Below are positions 1 to 8,781 of a DNA stretch of 64,000 bases, one piece after another; positions within the stretch are counted from its first letter, which is position 1; each line of letters opens with the position of its first letter. The notes beneath the pieces are model-generated. The model searched no databases. It was not told the origin of the DNA and worked only from the letters and a program-made list of their open reading frames with translations. A program made the translations under genes and the position numbers. This DNA comes from Arcicella gelida. Lineage in GTDB: Bacteria > Bacteroidota > Bacteroidia > Cytophagales > Spirosomataceae. Location: positions 124,001 through 188,000 of the forward strand of contig NZ_JAYGIL010000009.1 in assembly GCF_034931025.1 (NCBI RefSeq), in the 5' to 3' direction.

Positions 1-1445
1 TCCAAACTAGCGTAAGGTCTGAAAGATAAGCCTTCAATAATTTTGAAAGTTAAACCTAATGAACTGATAACTTGGTTTGTTCTTGAATTAATTTTATTCA
101 AATCACTTACCATCAGAACGTTTTGATTCAAAATACCAGCTAGACCACCTTCAGCAGGAGTACCAAAATAAGAACCATCGTCATTGTAGATACGGTTCAT
201 TGGTAAAATTAATGGAGAAGAGAATGAAGGAGAACCCAAGAAACTACCACCATTTGGTCCACCGAAAGTACCTCTTTGAATAAATGAACTCAAGTTGATT
301 GCAGCATCAACATTTAAACGAGAACTTACTTTGTTGTTGATTTTAGCACTAAAGTTTCCTCCTTTGTAATCTACGTTTCTAACGTTTGCATCAGATTGAT
401 TATATGCACCTGATAAATAGAAAGTAGTTTTCTCGTTACCACCATTCATTGAGAAATTATAATTGTTAGTAGTACCGCTTTGATAAGCCTCTTTTTGCCA
501 ATCATAAGTAGGCAATGCCGCAATTTCAGCATCTGTCAATGTACCACTTAATCTTACCCCCGTCAAAGCACCTGATCTTGCAGTCGCCTCATTTCCAGTT
601 TGGTTGAACAAAGCTTCTCTTCTTAATTGAATCCACTCTTGTGTATTTAATACATCTAAATATTTGGTTGGTTCAACATAACCAGTGTTATAATCTAAAG
701 AGATGTTTGTTTTTCCTGCTTTCCCTTTTTTAGTAGTAACTAACACAACACCGTTTGCCGCCGCAGCACCATAAATAGCAGCAGAAGCAGCATCTTTCAG
801 GATTTCGATGTTTTCAATATCGTTAGGGTTTAGGTACGATAATGGGTTTGTTGAAGCAAAAGCAGAGTTACTTGAAGTGTTAAGTTGTACTCCATCAACT
901 ACATACAAAGGGTCATTTCCTCCTTTGATAGAGCCTACTCCACGTACACGTACTTGTACTTGACCACCCGGCACACCGTTAGAACCTGAAATCTGAACCC
1001 CAGCCGCACGACCTTGTAAAGCACGGTCAAAAGTTTGTACAGGAATGTTAGCAATGTCCGAACCTTTAACAGATGCTTGAGAACCTGTTAATGTACGACG
1101 TGCCTGACCACCTCCATAACCAACGACAACAACTTCTTCAAGGTCTGAAATCTCAGAAACTAAAGAAACGTTAACAATTGATTTTGAACCCGCAGGAACT
1201 TCAGTTTTTTTAAAGCCCACAAACGAGAATACCAATGTTGATGAACTAGAAGCATTGATTTTGTAAGAACCATCAGAAGCGGTAACTGTACCTTTGGTTG
1301 AACCTTTTACTCCAACACTTACTCCAGGAAGTGCTGAGCCGTCTTCGGAAGATGTAACTTTCCCTGTGATAGTTCTGTCTTGAGCAGCTACTCGAAATAC
1401 GAGCGCAAGCAAAAACACAAAACTAAATAGTAGTTTTTTGTTCAT
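1..1445 (-). CDS. SusC/RagA-family TonB-linked outer membrane receptor, N-terminal part (gene runs off the left edge)
   Basis: About 481 codons are visible, starting at the ATG whose complement is 1443-1445. A Sec signal peptide is followed by a carboxypeptidase-regulatory-like domain (ITGKVTSSEDGSALPGVSV), a TonB-box-like EEVVVVGYG, then the plug domain with PLYVVDG and NGVVLVTTKKG, and the start of the barrel. Family role: outer membrane import of glycans or other polymers, driven by TonB/ExbBD and paired with a SusD lipoprotein. The partner would lie beyond the left edge. The same domain order appears in the second SusC at 46624. Substrate cannot be told. The frame is open to base 1, so the gene is cut by the window, not broken. 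Confidence 0.95.
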   Translation of the reverse strand, partial: MNKKLLFSFVFLLALVFRVAAQDRTITGKVTSSEDGSALPGVSVGVKGSTKGTVTASDGSYKINASSSSTLVFSFVGFKKTEVPAGSKSIVNVSLVSEISDLEEVVVVGYGGGQARRTLTGSQASVKGSDIANIPVQTFDRALQGRAAGVQISGSNGVPGGQVQVRVRGVGSIKGGNDPLYVVDGVQLNTSSNSAFASTNPLSYLNPNDIENIEILKDAASAAIYGAAAANGVVLVTTKKGKAGKTNISLDYNTGYVEPTKYLDVLNTQEWIQLRREALFNQTGNEATARSGALTGVRLSGTLTDAEIAALPTYDWQKEAYQSGTTNNYNFSMNGGNEKTTFYLSGAYNQSDANVRNVDYKGGNFSAKINNKVSSRLNVDAAINLSSFIQRGTFGGPNGGSFLGSPSFSSPLILPMNRIYNDDGSYFGTPAEGGLAGILNQNVLMVSDLNKINSRTNQVISSLGLTFKIIEGLSFRPYASL

Positions 1446-1482
1446 TTGATTTTAGTTTGAATTGATGATTTAAAATATTATG

Positions 1483-1515
1483 CAAAAATAACAGGAATTT
1501 AATTGCTGATGCAAA
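1483..1515 (-). promoter_or_regulatory. Bacteroidetes-type promoter for the susC gene
   Basis: On the minus strand TTTG (1512-1515) is followed after 21 bases by TATTTTTG (1483-1490), matching the Bacteroidetes sigma consensus TTTG / TAnnTTTG. Transcription would start near 1478, leaving a leader of roughly 30 nt before the ATG at 1445. The match is by eye. Confidence 0.6.
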
Positions 1516-1854
1516 TTTTATTTGTTGAAACACTAATTAATAGCGCAACAATTGCATGTAAGCAGTATTTTCTTAGGTGAAACTAGAAAATTGAAGATGA
1601 AAATTTGGGAAATTTTACAAATTGCATTTTGACACAAGATTCGATTCCCATCTTTTATGTAACTATTTCATGATAAAAATGTTTGAATGAAATAGTTGGA
1701 AAATTTGCCAGTGTTGAGCATTATCTATCATAAATGTTATCAAATACAATATTTAATAGGGTATAAATCTTCAAAGTGATTATAAAAATTTGGGAGATGA
1801 CGATTAAAATGTTAGCTTTAAATCATCATCATTTCATCTTAAATCAAACTTTTC
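1516..1854. other. AT-rich intergenic region with an 11-bp inverted repeat
   Basis: Region between divergent genes (susC and the M20 hydrolase). I see no gene. It holds one perfect inverted repeat, AACTATTTCAT (1661-1671) and ATGAAATAGTT (1687-1697), with a 15-nt spacer and no T-run, so it looks more like a binding site or RNA hairpin than a terminator. Confidence 0.45.
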
Positions 1855-3183
1855 ATGAAAAAGATTATTCTGCCTGTGGCATTGTTGATGTTTTCTCTTT
1901 CCACTTCATTTGGGCAAAACACTTCTCTATTAAAATCTAAAATCGCACAGAAAGCTGAAGGTCTTGAAGCAAAAGTGGTAGCTTGGCGAAGAGATTTTCA
2001 CCAAAATCCAGAACTAGGTAACCGTGAATTTAAAACAGCTGAAAAAGTAGCTGCTCATTTACGTGTGTTAGGAATTGAAGTAAAAACGAGTGTAGGGAAA
2101 ACGGGCGTTGTTGGTATTTTGAAAGGTGGAAAACCTGGTCCAGTAGTTGCTTTACGTGCTGATATGGATGGACTTCCAGTGAAAGAACGGGTAAATATTC
2201 CTTTTGCTTCTAAAGCAACGGGCGAGTACAACGGACAACCTGTAAGTATTATGCACGCCTGCGGACACGATACACACGTGGCAATTCTGATGGGTACTGC
2301 TGAAATTTTAGCTTCCATGAAAAGTGAATTAAAAGGAACGGTAAAATTTATTTTTCAACCTGCTGAAGAAGGAGCGCCAGAAGGAGAAGAGGGTGGAGCA
2401 GCTTTAATGATTAAAGAAGGCGTTCTTGAAAATCCGAAAGTGGATGCCATTTTTGGTTTGCATATTAATGCTCAAACGGAAATTGGCAAAATAAAATACC
2501 GTCCGGGTGGTACAATGGCGAGTTCCGATTGGTTTAAAATCAAAATCAAAGGTAAGCAATCGCATGGAGCTTATCCTTGGTCAAGTATCGACCCAATTGT
2601 TACGGCTTCACAAGTAATTATGGGTTTGCAGACCATTGTGAGTAGAAATGCCCCTGTAACAGAATCGGCTGCGGTTGTTACTGTTGGACAAATTAATGGT
2701 GGTGTAAGAAGTAACATTATTCCAGAAGAAGTAAATATGAATGGAACAATTCGTGCTTTGGATACTGGTGTGCAAGATATGATTCATGCTAGAATCTCTC
2801 AAATTGCTACCAATATTGCTGAAAGTGCAGGGGCAACAGCAGAAGTAAGTATTACTAGAATGTGTCCTGTTACTTATAATGACATTCCTTTGACGGAAAA
2901 AATGGTTCCTACTTTAGAAGGAGTAGCAGGTAAGGAAAATGTTTCAATCACAGCAGCCGTAACAGGAGCAGAAGATTTTGCATTCTATCAGCAAAAAGTA
3001 CCGGGAGTTTTCTTCTTCTTGGGTGGAGCTCCCAAAGGTAAACCCATTTCAGAAACAGCACCACACCACACTCCTGACTTTTATATCGACGAAGGTGGTT
3101 TTGTATTGGGTATGAAATCAATGGCAAGCTTGGTAGTTGATTATATGGAAATGAATACTGTTAAGAGTAGTGTGGGAAAATAA
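1855..3183 (+). CDS. M20-family (M20D) amidohydrolase, secreted
   Basis: 442 residues with a Sec signal peptide ending near FGQ. The metal-binding motif HACGHDTHVAILMGTA (about residues 134-149) and QPAEEG are typical of M20D hydrolases such as hippurate hydrolase and IAA-amino-acid amidohydrolases, which cleave N-acyl amino acids with two bound metal ions. The dimerisation domain sits in the middle of the chain. The signal peptide suggests a periplasmic enzyme acting on imported N-acyl amino acids or peptides; the substrate is not evident. It stands alone, reading away from susC, and ends at an inverted heptad-repeat spacer that may act as a terminator. Length fits the family. Confidence 0.92.
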   Translation: MKKIILPVALLMFSLSTSFGQNTSLLKSKIAQKAEGLEAKVVAWRRDFHQNPELGNREFKTAEKVAAHLRVLGIEVKTSVGKTGVVGILKGGKPGPVVALRADMDGLPVKERVNIPFASKATGEYNGQPVSIMHACGHDTHVAILMGTAEILASMKSELKGTVKFIFQPAEEGAPEGEEGGAALMIKEGVLENPKVDAIFGLHINAQTEIGKIKYRPGGTMASSDWFKIKIKGKQSHGAYPWSSIDPIVTASQVIMGLQTIVSRNAPVTESAAVVTVGQINGGVRSNIIPEEVNMNGTIRALDTGVQDMIHARISQIATNIAESAGATAEVSITRMCPVTYNDIPLTEKMVPTLEGVAGKENVSITAAVTGAEDFAFYQQKVPGVFFFLGGAPKGKPISETAPHHTPDFYIDEGGFVLGMKSMASLVVDYMEMNTVKSSVGK

Positions 3184-3275
3184 TTTTGATGTCGGATGTC
3201 GGGTTTCAAATGTCGGATTTATAAAATCTATTTGCAGAAAGCTGACATCCGAAATCTGACATCCACAATCCCAAA
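3184..3275. repeat. Inverted heptad-repeat element between convergent genes
   Basis: The spacer consists of 7-nt units: GATGTCG GATGTCG ... on the left arm and GACATCC GAAATCT ... on the right arm. The arms are inverted relative to each other, so the transcript can form a long imperfect hairpin between the convergent M20 and SDR genes. Other loci with the same 7-nt period lie at 13102, 15319, 20685, 52401, 54260 and 57390. Confidence 0.6.
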
Positions 3276-4079
3276 TTATGTTGAAGCATTTACTTTCTGA
3301 ACCAATTTATAAACCACAGCAGGTAAATAGCGTTTTAGATATACACCCATTACTTCGTACCAACCTCCGATATATACTTCTTTTTTATTCGATTTTACAG
3401 CTTTTACAATCCTTTCTGCACAGCGTTCGGCAGTCATACCTCGGCTTTGGTTTTTATCCATTTTTCCGTGAATATTTCCTTTACCATCTAAGGCATTTAG
3501 TGAAATAGAAGTATTGATATAACCCGGACAAATGACAGTTACTTGTATATTTTCTTGCCAAACTTCTGCTCGTAATGAATCAAAAAAAGCAATCAAAGCA
3601 TGTTTTGCGGCACAGTAACCACTTCTTAAAGGTGTTCCGATTTTTCCAGCTACGCTACTAATCGCTACAAAATGTCCTGTTTTTCTTTCGCTAAAATGGG
3701 GAAGAATTGCCTGTGTAAATGCCACAGTACTAAAAAAATCCAGTTCCATAATGTCTCGATAAACCTTAAAATCTGTGTCTTTTACCAATGAACGTTGCGT
3801 AATACCAGCATTCTGAACTACCACATCAATTTGATCGAAGTGTTCCAAAACTGTTTTTACCTTTTCTGGAAAAACATCAAAATTCAACATATCCATTGGT
3901 AAAACCAGTACTTTTTCGGGACTTAATCCTGTGGCATCAGCCACTCTTTGTAATTCCTTTTCACGCCTTGCCGAAAGTACCAGTTTTGCTCCTTCTTTAG
4001 CAAATTGATAAGCCAGTGCTTCGCCAATTCCCGACGAAGCTCCTGTAATCCAGACTATTTTGCTTTGGAAATTATTCAT
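3276..4079 (-). CDS. Short-chain dehydrogenase/reductase (SDR) oxidoreductase
   Basis: 267 residues. The nucleotide-binding TGASSGIGEALA motif is at about residue 13, NAGIT near residue 90, and the catalytic Ser with YxxxK (SGYCAAKHAL) near residues 153-162. This is a classical SDR using NAD(P)H, cytoplasmic. The C-terminal part (KEVYIGGWYEVMGVYLKRYLP) resembles DHRS7-like SDRs, which have a hydrophobic tail. The substrate is unknown. It stands alone: the S9 peptidase gene ends 112 bases away on the right, both on the minus strand. The short spacer 4141-4190 also shows a 7-nt period. Confidence 0.9.
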   Translation of the reverse strand: MNNFQSKIVWITGASSGIGEALAYQFAKEGAKLVLSARREKELQRVADATGLSPEKVLVLPMDMLNFDVFPEKVKTVLEHFDQIDVVVQNAGITQRSLVKDTDFKVYRDIMELDFFSTVAFTQAILPHFSERKTGHFVAISSVAGKIGTPLRSGYCAAKHALIAFFDSLRAEVWQENIQVTVICPGYINTSISLNALDGKGNIHGKMDKNQSRGMTAERCAERIVKAVKSNKKEVYIGGWYEVMGVYLKRYLPAVVYKLVQKVNAST

Positions 4080-4190
4080 GGTAAAGCATTAAGCTTTTAA
4101 TAATCAATCTCTACTCCTCTATGCCTAAATTAGATTAGTCAAATTTTAAAAGTTAAAAATACTCCTCATTCCGCATTCAAAACTCTAAAC

Positions 4191-6269
4191 TCACTCATTA
4201 ATTTCCATCAAATTCAACATAAAAGCATACTCCAAAGCGACATCATGGAAACGTTTGAATCTGCCCGATGCTCCGCCGTGACCAGCTTCCATATCTGTAT
4301 GGAAAAGTAAAAGATTATTATTGGTTTTCAAGGCACGCAATTTGGCTACCCATTTAGCAGGTTCAAAATACTGTACTTGCGAATCGTGCAAACCTGTGGT
4401 GACTAACATATTCGGATAGTCTTTGGCTTCAACATTATCGACAGGCGAGTACGATTTCATGTATTCGTAATATTCTTTTTGTTTCGGATTTCCCCATTCT
4501 TCCCATTCTCCTGTGGTCAAAGGAATACTTTCGTCGAGCATCGTTGTTACCACATCTACAAATGGTACTGCCGCCAAAATACCTTTGTACAAATCTGGTC
4601 GCATATTGGTTACTGTACCCATCAATAAGCCACCTGCCGAACCACCATTGGCGAAAAGTGTATCTTTTGAAGTCCATTTTTCTTGAATCAAGTATTCTGA
4701 AACATCAATAAAATCATGGAAAGTATTCAACTTTTTTAGCAATTTACCATCTTCGTACCATTGTCTGCCCATTTCTTGTCCGCCACGAATATGGGCAATC
4801 GCAAAAGCAAAACCACGATTTAATAAACTTAATCTTGCTGCTGAAAAGTATGGGTCAATCGAATAACCATAAGAACCATAAGCATATTGAAGTAATGGTT
4901 GCGAGCCATCTTTTTTGAAACCTTTTTTGTAAACAATTGAAATCGGTACTTTTACGCCATCACGAGCGGTAGCAAAAAGGCGTTCGCTGATATAATCTTC
5001 TTTGTTGAATTCGCCCAAAACTGTTTGCTCTTTCATAAGCGTTTTGTCTTGCCTATCCATATTATAATCAAATACTGAACTTGGCGTAGAAAGTGAAGTA
5101 TAAGAGTAACGAAGAATGTTGGTATCAAAATCAGGATTTGAAGATACGCCAGTATCATAAGCCGTTTCGTCAAACTGAATATAATGTTCCGCTTTTGTAC
5201 TTTGATTAATAATGCGGATGTGCATCAAAGCCTTACTTCTTTCTTGCAACACCAAATGGTTTTTAAAAACCTCCATGCCATCCAAATAAGTATCCTCACG
5301 ATGTGGAATTACTTCTTTCCATTTTGTCATGTCAGTACTTTCGGCTTCATTTACTTCCATCAATTTAAAATTGGTAGCATCTTGAGCGTTGGTTCTGATA
5401 TAAAATTTATCCTCAAAATGTTCGATGGCATATTCCAAACCTTCTTCACGTGGATAAAAAGGAGTAAATTCACCAGTAGGATTTGAAGCTTCCAACAAAC
5501 GATATTCTGTAGAAACGCCATTTTGTTCAGACACTGAAATGATGTATTTTTTAGACTTCATCCTGCCCAAACCCATATAAAATTGTGGGTCTTCTTCTGT
5601 ATAAACTAATACATCTTCAGCAGTATCTGTACCGATTACATGGCGAAATACTTTTGATGCCAACAAAGTTTGTTGGTCACGCACCATGTAGAAAATCGTT
5701 TTATTATCAGTCGCCCAAGCGTAAGCACCGCCTTCTGTATTCTCAATTTCGTCGGGTAGAATTTCACCAGTACTGAGGTTGATGAATTTCAAAGTATAAT
5801 TTCTTCGACTGACTGTATCTACTCCATAAGCCAAAATCTGTTCATTGTCGGAAACCTCATAGCCCCCAATGCTAAAATAAGCATGATTTTTTGCCATTTC
5901 GTTTCCATCCAACATAATCTCTTCTTCGGCTTCCAAAGTACCTTTTTTACGACAGTACAAAGGATATTCTCCTCCTTCAATATACCTTGAATAGTAATAA
6001 TAATTACCATCTTTTACTGGAACAGACTCATCGTTTTCTTTGATTCTGCCTTTCATTTCATGGAAAAGAGCTTCCTGCAAAGCCTTTGTTGGTGCCATTA
6101 CGGCATCTGTGTAAGCATTTTCAGCTTCGAGATATTGTATTACTTCTGGATTTTCAGGGTCGTTTAACCAATAATAATTATCTTGACGAGTATCGCCGTG
6201 GAGTGTCATTGGATGTGGCTTTATCGCCGCCACGGGAGCTTGCATAACATCTGGGTTCATACTATTCAT
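4191..6269 (-). CDS. S9A prolyl oligopeptidase family, oligopeptidase B-like
   Basis: 692 residues, the usual length of oligopeptidase B. The first ~410 residues form the beta-propeller; the alpha/beta-hydrolase domain follows. The nucleophile motif GGSAGGLLMG is near residue 542, the catalytic Asp in GLHDSQV, and the His in AGHGGASGRFK near the C-terminus, so the triad is complete. The family cuts short peptides after basic residues; the C-terminal half is most like PtrB. No signal peptide, so probably cytosolic. Several Met codons lie at the start; I kept the first because PHPMTLHGDTRQDNYYWLND is the conserved N-terminus and follows it closely. Confidence 0.92.
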   Translation of the reverse strand: MNSMNPDVMQAPVAAIKPHPMTLHGDTRQDNYYWLNDPENPEVIQYLEAENAYTDAVMAPTKALQEALFHEMKGRIKENDESVPVKDGNYYYYSRYIEGGEYPLYCRKKGTLEAEEEIMLDGNEMAKNHAYFSIGGYEVSDNEQILAYGVDTVSRRNYTLKFINLSTGEILPDEIENTEGGAYAWATDNKTIFYMVRDQQTLLASKVFRHVIGTDTAEDVLVYTEEDPQFYMGLGRMKSKKYIISVSEQNGVSTEYRLLEASNPTGEFTPFYPREEGLEYAIEHFEDKFYIRTNAQDATNFKLMEVNEAESTDMTKWKEVIPHREDTYLDGMEVFKNHLVLQERSKALMHIRIINQSTKAEHYIQFDETAYDTGVSSNPDFDTNILRYSYTSLSTPSSVFDYNMDRQDKTLMKEQTVLGEFNKEDYISERLFATARDGVKVPISIVYKKGFKKDGSQPLLQYAYGSYGYSIDPYFSAARLSLLNRGFAFAIAHIRGGQEMGRQWYEDGKLLKKLNTFHDFIDVSEYLIQEKWTSKDTLFANGGSAGGLLMGTVTNMRPDLYKGILAAVPFVDVVTTMLDESIPLTTGEWEEWGNPKQKEYYEYMKSYSPVDNVEAKDYPNMLVTTGLHDSQVQYFEPAKWVAKLRALKTNNNLLLFHTDMEAGHGGASGRFKRFHDVALEYAFMLNLMEINE

Positions 6270-6404
6270 TTGATAAGGGCATTAGATTGTCTTTTGGAAG
6301 GCTATATCAATCTTCAAAGTTAAGTTTTTCAAAGAGAAAAGCATTTTAAAAACCTGCATTTTGCCTTTTTAATTCAATATTAGGGTTTTTTCTGATGGAT
6401 TACC

Positions 6405-6440
6405 GCCACAAAACAGGACGATAATTTAGTATATTGTGGC
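6405..6440. repeat. Short inverted repeat upstream of the RraB/TPR gene
   Basis: GCCACAA (6405-6411) and TTGTGGC (6434-6440) form an inverted repeat about 50 bases before the start codon. The phrase ACCGCCACAA recurs at 30783 beside the cassette-like gene, which suggests shared mobile-cassette flanks. The match is short and may be chance. Confidence 0.3.
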
Positions 6441-6493
6441 TATATTTTCGTCGTGTACCATTTTGTTGGACATCCTAAAACAGACAAACGATA

Positions 6494-7390
6494 ATGAAAA
6501 AAATATTTTATCTAATTGCTATCTTCATAAACTTTATTAGTTGTATCAATGCACAGGACAACAAAAGAATGGCTAACATAAATTCTATATTCGATAAAAT
6601 GGAACTTCAGGGTGTGGACACTAGAAAGCCTTTACTGTTCGGTTACTTTTTTTATGACAAGGATAAATCAAAACTTGAAAGTCTAAAAAATGAATTACTT
6701 AATGACAACTACCAATTAGTAAGACTTGAAATGAGTGAAAAGAATGAGTTTGCTTTACACGTTGAAAAAGTAGAAATTCATACAAGATCTTCACTTTTGG
6801 AGAGAGAAAATCAACTTGAAAAACTTTCCAAGAAATTCAAAGTTGAAACTTATGATGGTTGGGACGTTGGCAATGCAGATTCAACAATACCATTGATTTC
6901 AAAAAGTGACTTTGAAAAATCGCTTGAAACTAAAACAGACGAAGAACTTTACAAATTAGCAAGCGAACTTTATGATAATGAAACTAACGACAAAGCAATC
7001 ATTGCATTTAATAAGTGCATAGAAAAAAATATCAAACTTGATACTTCAAACTATAAACTTGGAGTAAGCTATATTGGACTTGGTCAGATAAAAATAGGAG
7101 TTACAAAACTTGAACAAGCAGTAAGACTTAATCCAAATTATTTTAAGGCTTGCTTTAATCTTGGAGCAATCTATTATGACAATCAACAGTATCAAAAGTC
7201 CGTTTACTATTACCAAAAAGCAGCAAAAATAAATCCTAAAGACGACAAAGTATTATATGGTATTGCTGCATCTCAATTTGTTTTAGGACAATTCAAAGAC
7301 TCTGAAACAAATTGTAAAATGGCTTTGAAACTTAACCCCAATAATACAAATGCAAGTTCACTTCTGGACGACATGAATAAAAAGAAATAA
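6494..7390 (+). CDS. Exported protein with RraB-like domain and TPR repeats
   Basis: 298 residues. A hydrophobic signal sequence ends near CINAQ. Residues about 30-135 look like the RraB fold family (regulator of ribonuclease activity B): the pattern ...PLLFGYFFYDKDKSKLE... and YDGWDVGNAD near residue 118 match its typical endings. Residues about 150-295 carry at least three tetratricopeptide repeats (YKLGVSYIGLGQIKIGVTKLEQAV, FNLGAIYYDNQQYQKSVYYYQKAAKINP, YGIAASQFVLGQFKDSETNCKMALKLNP). RNase E inhibition is known only for the cytoplasmic enterobacterial RraB, so a secreted copy must do something else; no function can be assigned. It sits in an AT-rich accessory stretch before the repeat array. 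Confidence 0.7.
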   Translation: MKKIFYLIAIFINFISCINAQDNKRMANINSIFDKMELQGVDTRKPLLFGYFFYDKDKSKLESLKNELLNDNYQLVRLEMSEKNEFALHVEKVEIHTRSSLLERENQLEKLSKKFKVETYDGWDVGNADSTIPLISKSDFEKSLETKTDEELYKLASELYDNETNDKAIIAFNKCIEKNIKLDTSNYKLGVSYIGLGQIKIGVTKLEQAVRLNPNYFKACFNLGAIYYDNQQYQKSVYYYQKAAKINPKDDKVLYGIAASQFVLGQFKDSETNCKMALKLNPNNTNASSLLDDMNKKK

Positions 7391-7539
7391 TCAAACTGCT
7401 CTTAGGCTCTCCTAAGACCTAAAACAAAGAAGAGCGTCCCACTCGAATTTTATTAGAAAGGATGTCTTGCCTTTTAGTAAATCCCAAATACTTTCTAAAC
7501 ACACATTCCAATTATTTTTGAAAGAGATGTTTTCCTCCC

Positions 7540-7581
7540 GTGACTGGTCTCCCGAACTTAAATGGTCGAGAGACCAGTCAC
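7540..7581. repeat. Perfect 12-bp inverted repeat next to the 21-bp array
   Basis: GTGACTGGTCTC (7540-7551) and GAGACCAGTCAC (7570-7581) are perfect reverse complements around an 18-nt loop. The repeat array begins at the very next base. A partial copy, ACCAGTCA (7890-7897), follows the other end of the array. No T-run follows, so it is not an ordinary terminator. Confidence 0.75.
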
Positions 7582-7852
7582 AGAATGAGCAACCCGACTG
7601 AGAGATTAAGCAACCCGATTTAGGGATTTTGCATCCCGACTGAGAAATTAAGCATCCCGACTAAGGGGTTTCGCAACTTGTCCGAGATATTAAGCTTCTT
7701 GATTTAGGGATTTTGCAACTTGTCCGAGATATTAAGCTTCTTGATTTAGGGATTTTGTAACTTGTCAGAGAGATTAAGCTTCCTGACTGAGGGATTTTGC
7801 AACTTATCCGAGAGATTAAGCTTCCTGATTTAGGGATTTTGTAATCCGTCCG
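7582..7852. repeat. Tandem array of twelve 21-bp units plus one degenerate unit
   Basis: Twelve units of exactly 21 bp run from 7601 to 7852 without an indel; a 19-bp degenerate unit occupies 7582-7600. Two unit types mostly alternate: one beginning AGAGATTAAGC and one beginning AGGGATTTTGC, so there is also a 42-bp super-period. Units close in variants of CCCGACTG, CTTGTCCG or CTTGATTT. 21 bp is two turns of B-DNA and also seven codons; a 67-codon reading frame on the minus strand (7661-7864) is a by-product of that period. There are no unique spacers, so it is not a CRISPR array. The rest of the 7391-8009 gap holds no gene that I can see. Confidence 0.9.
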
Positions 7853-8009
7853 AGAAATGTTCAATTCCCATTCTTCTAACTCGTTTGCTACCAGTCAGGG
7901 AATGAATAGTGATTCAAATATTTTCAACATAAATCCGAAATTTATAGTTGATAATAAAAACATTTAAAAGCTATCCACGAAATTTGTAGGAACGCATAAA
8001 AACTCTAAC

Positions 8010-8231
8010 ATGAAAAATATCGCATATATATTATTGGCTGTGGCAGGTTTGATGCTCTTGGCGGTTTTGGTTTGGGCTTTTACAAGTCTTGTAGATTTTG
8101 GGTTGAATGAAAAAACAATTATGATGCTTCTTTTTGGAGGAATCGCTGGGGTTGGTCTAATCAGCAGAGTAATTTATGTGGCAAAAGATTCTTTCGGCAA
8201 AGAAAAGAAAGCAAAAAATAGTAGAAAATAA
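8010..8231 (+). CDS. Small membrane protein of unknown function, upstream of recX
   Basis: 73 residues with two hydrophobic segments (about residues 6-28 and 37-56) and a lysine-rich tail (KDSFGKEKKAKNSRK), predicting an inner membrane hairpin with a basic cytoplasmic end. Its stop codon overlaps the recX start by one base (TAATGA), so the two are almost certainly co-translated. I do not recognise the family. Confidence 0.75.
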   Translation: MKNIAYILLAVAGLMLLAVLVWAFTSLVDFGLNEKTIMMLLFGGIAGVGLISRVIYVAKDSFGKEKKAKNSRK

Positions 8232-8680
8232 TGAACAGAGAAGTACTTGTGAAGGCTGCCAACTTTTGTGCTTATCAAGAACGCACGCAGCAAGAAGTAC
8301 GAAAAAGACTTGTTGAATTGGAAGTTGAAGGCGATGAGGCGGAGGAGATGATTGTTTGGTTAATTGAGAATAATTACCTCAACGAAGAACGTTTTGCTAG
8401 AATTTTTGCAGGCAGTAAATTCCGTCAGAAACGTTGGGGAAGGTTAAAAATTCGTCAAGAATTAAAAATGCGTGGCGTGTCGGAATACTGTTTAAAAGCA
8501 GGAATGAGTGAAATTGACGACGAAGATTATCTCCAAACGTTAACAGAGCTTCTTGAAAAAAAAGCGAAAGAAATTAAAGAAAGTAATCCATTAAAACGCA
8601 AACAAAAACTATTAAGTTATGCCCTTAGCAAAGGTTTTGAATCGGATTTGGTGTTTGATTTGATCAAGGTGTTTGATTAG
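8231..8680 (+). CDS. recX: RecX-family regulatory protein
   Basis: 149 residues, helical throughout. It has the RecX three-helix repeats: AANFCAYQERTQQEVRKRL near the start, IVWLIENNYLNEERFARIFAGSKFRQKRWGRLKIRQELKMRGV in the middle, and LLSYALSKGFESDLVFDLI at the end. In other bacteria RecX binds the RecA filament and inhibits recombinase and coprotease activity. It is translationally coupled to the small membrane protein upstream. recA is not in the window. Confidence 0.9.
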   Translation: MNREVLVKAANFCAYQERTQQEVRKRLVELEVEGDEAEEMIVWLIENNYLNEERFARIFAGSKFRQKRWGRLKIRQELKMRGVSEYCLKAGMSEIDDEDYLQTLTELLEKKAKEIKESNPLKRKQKLLSYALSKGFESDLVFDLIKVFD

Positions 8681-8781
8681 TATTTATTAATACCATATAA
8701 ACGATTTCATAGTTTCCTAATATTTAAGGATATTGCATCAATTAAAATTATACATACAAATATTTTAAATCTATAGTTTAC

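Noticed and set aside
7582..7852. The repeat array as a CRISPR locus
   Set aside because: Units are contiguous 21-bp repeats without unique spacers, and no cas genes are in the window.
7661..7864. A 67-residue protein on the minus strand
   Set aside because: It is an automatic open frame from a 21-bp (seven-codon) repeat, with low-complexity Ser/Ile/Lys content and no other support.
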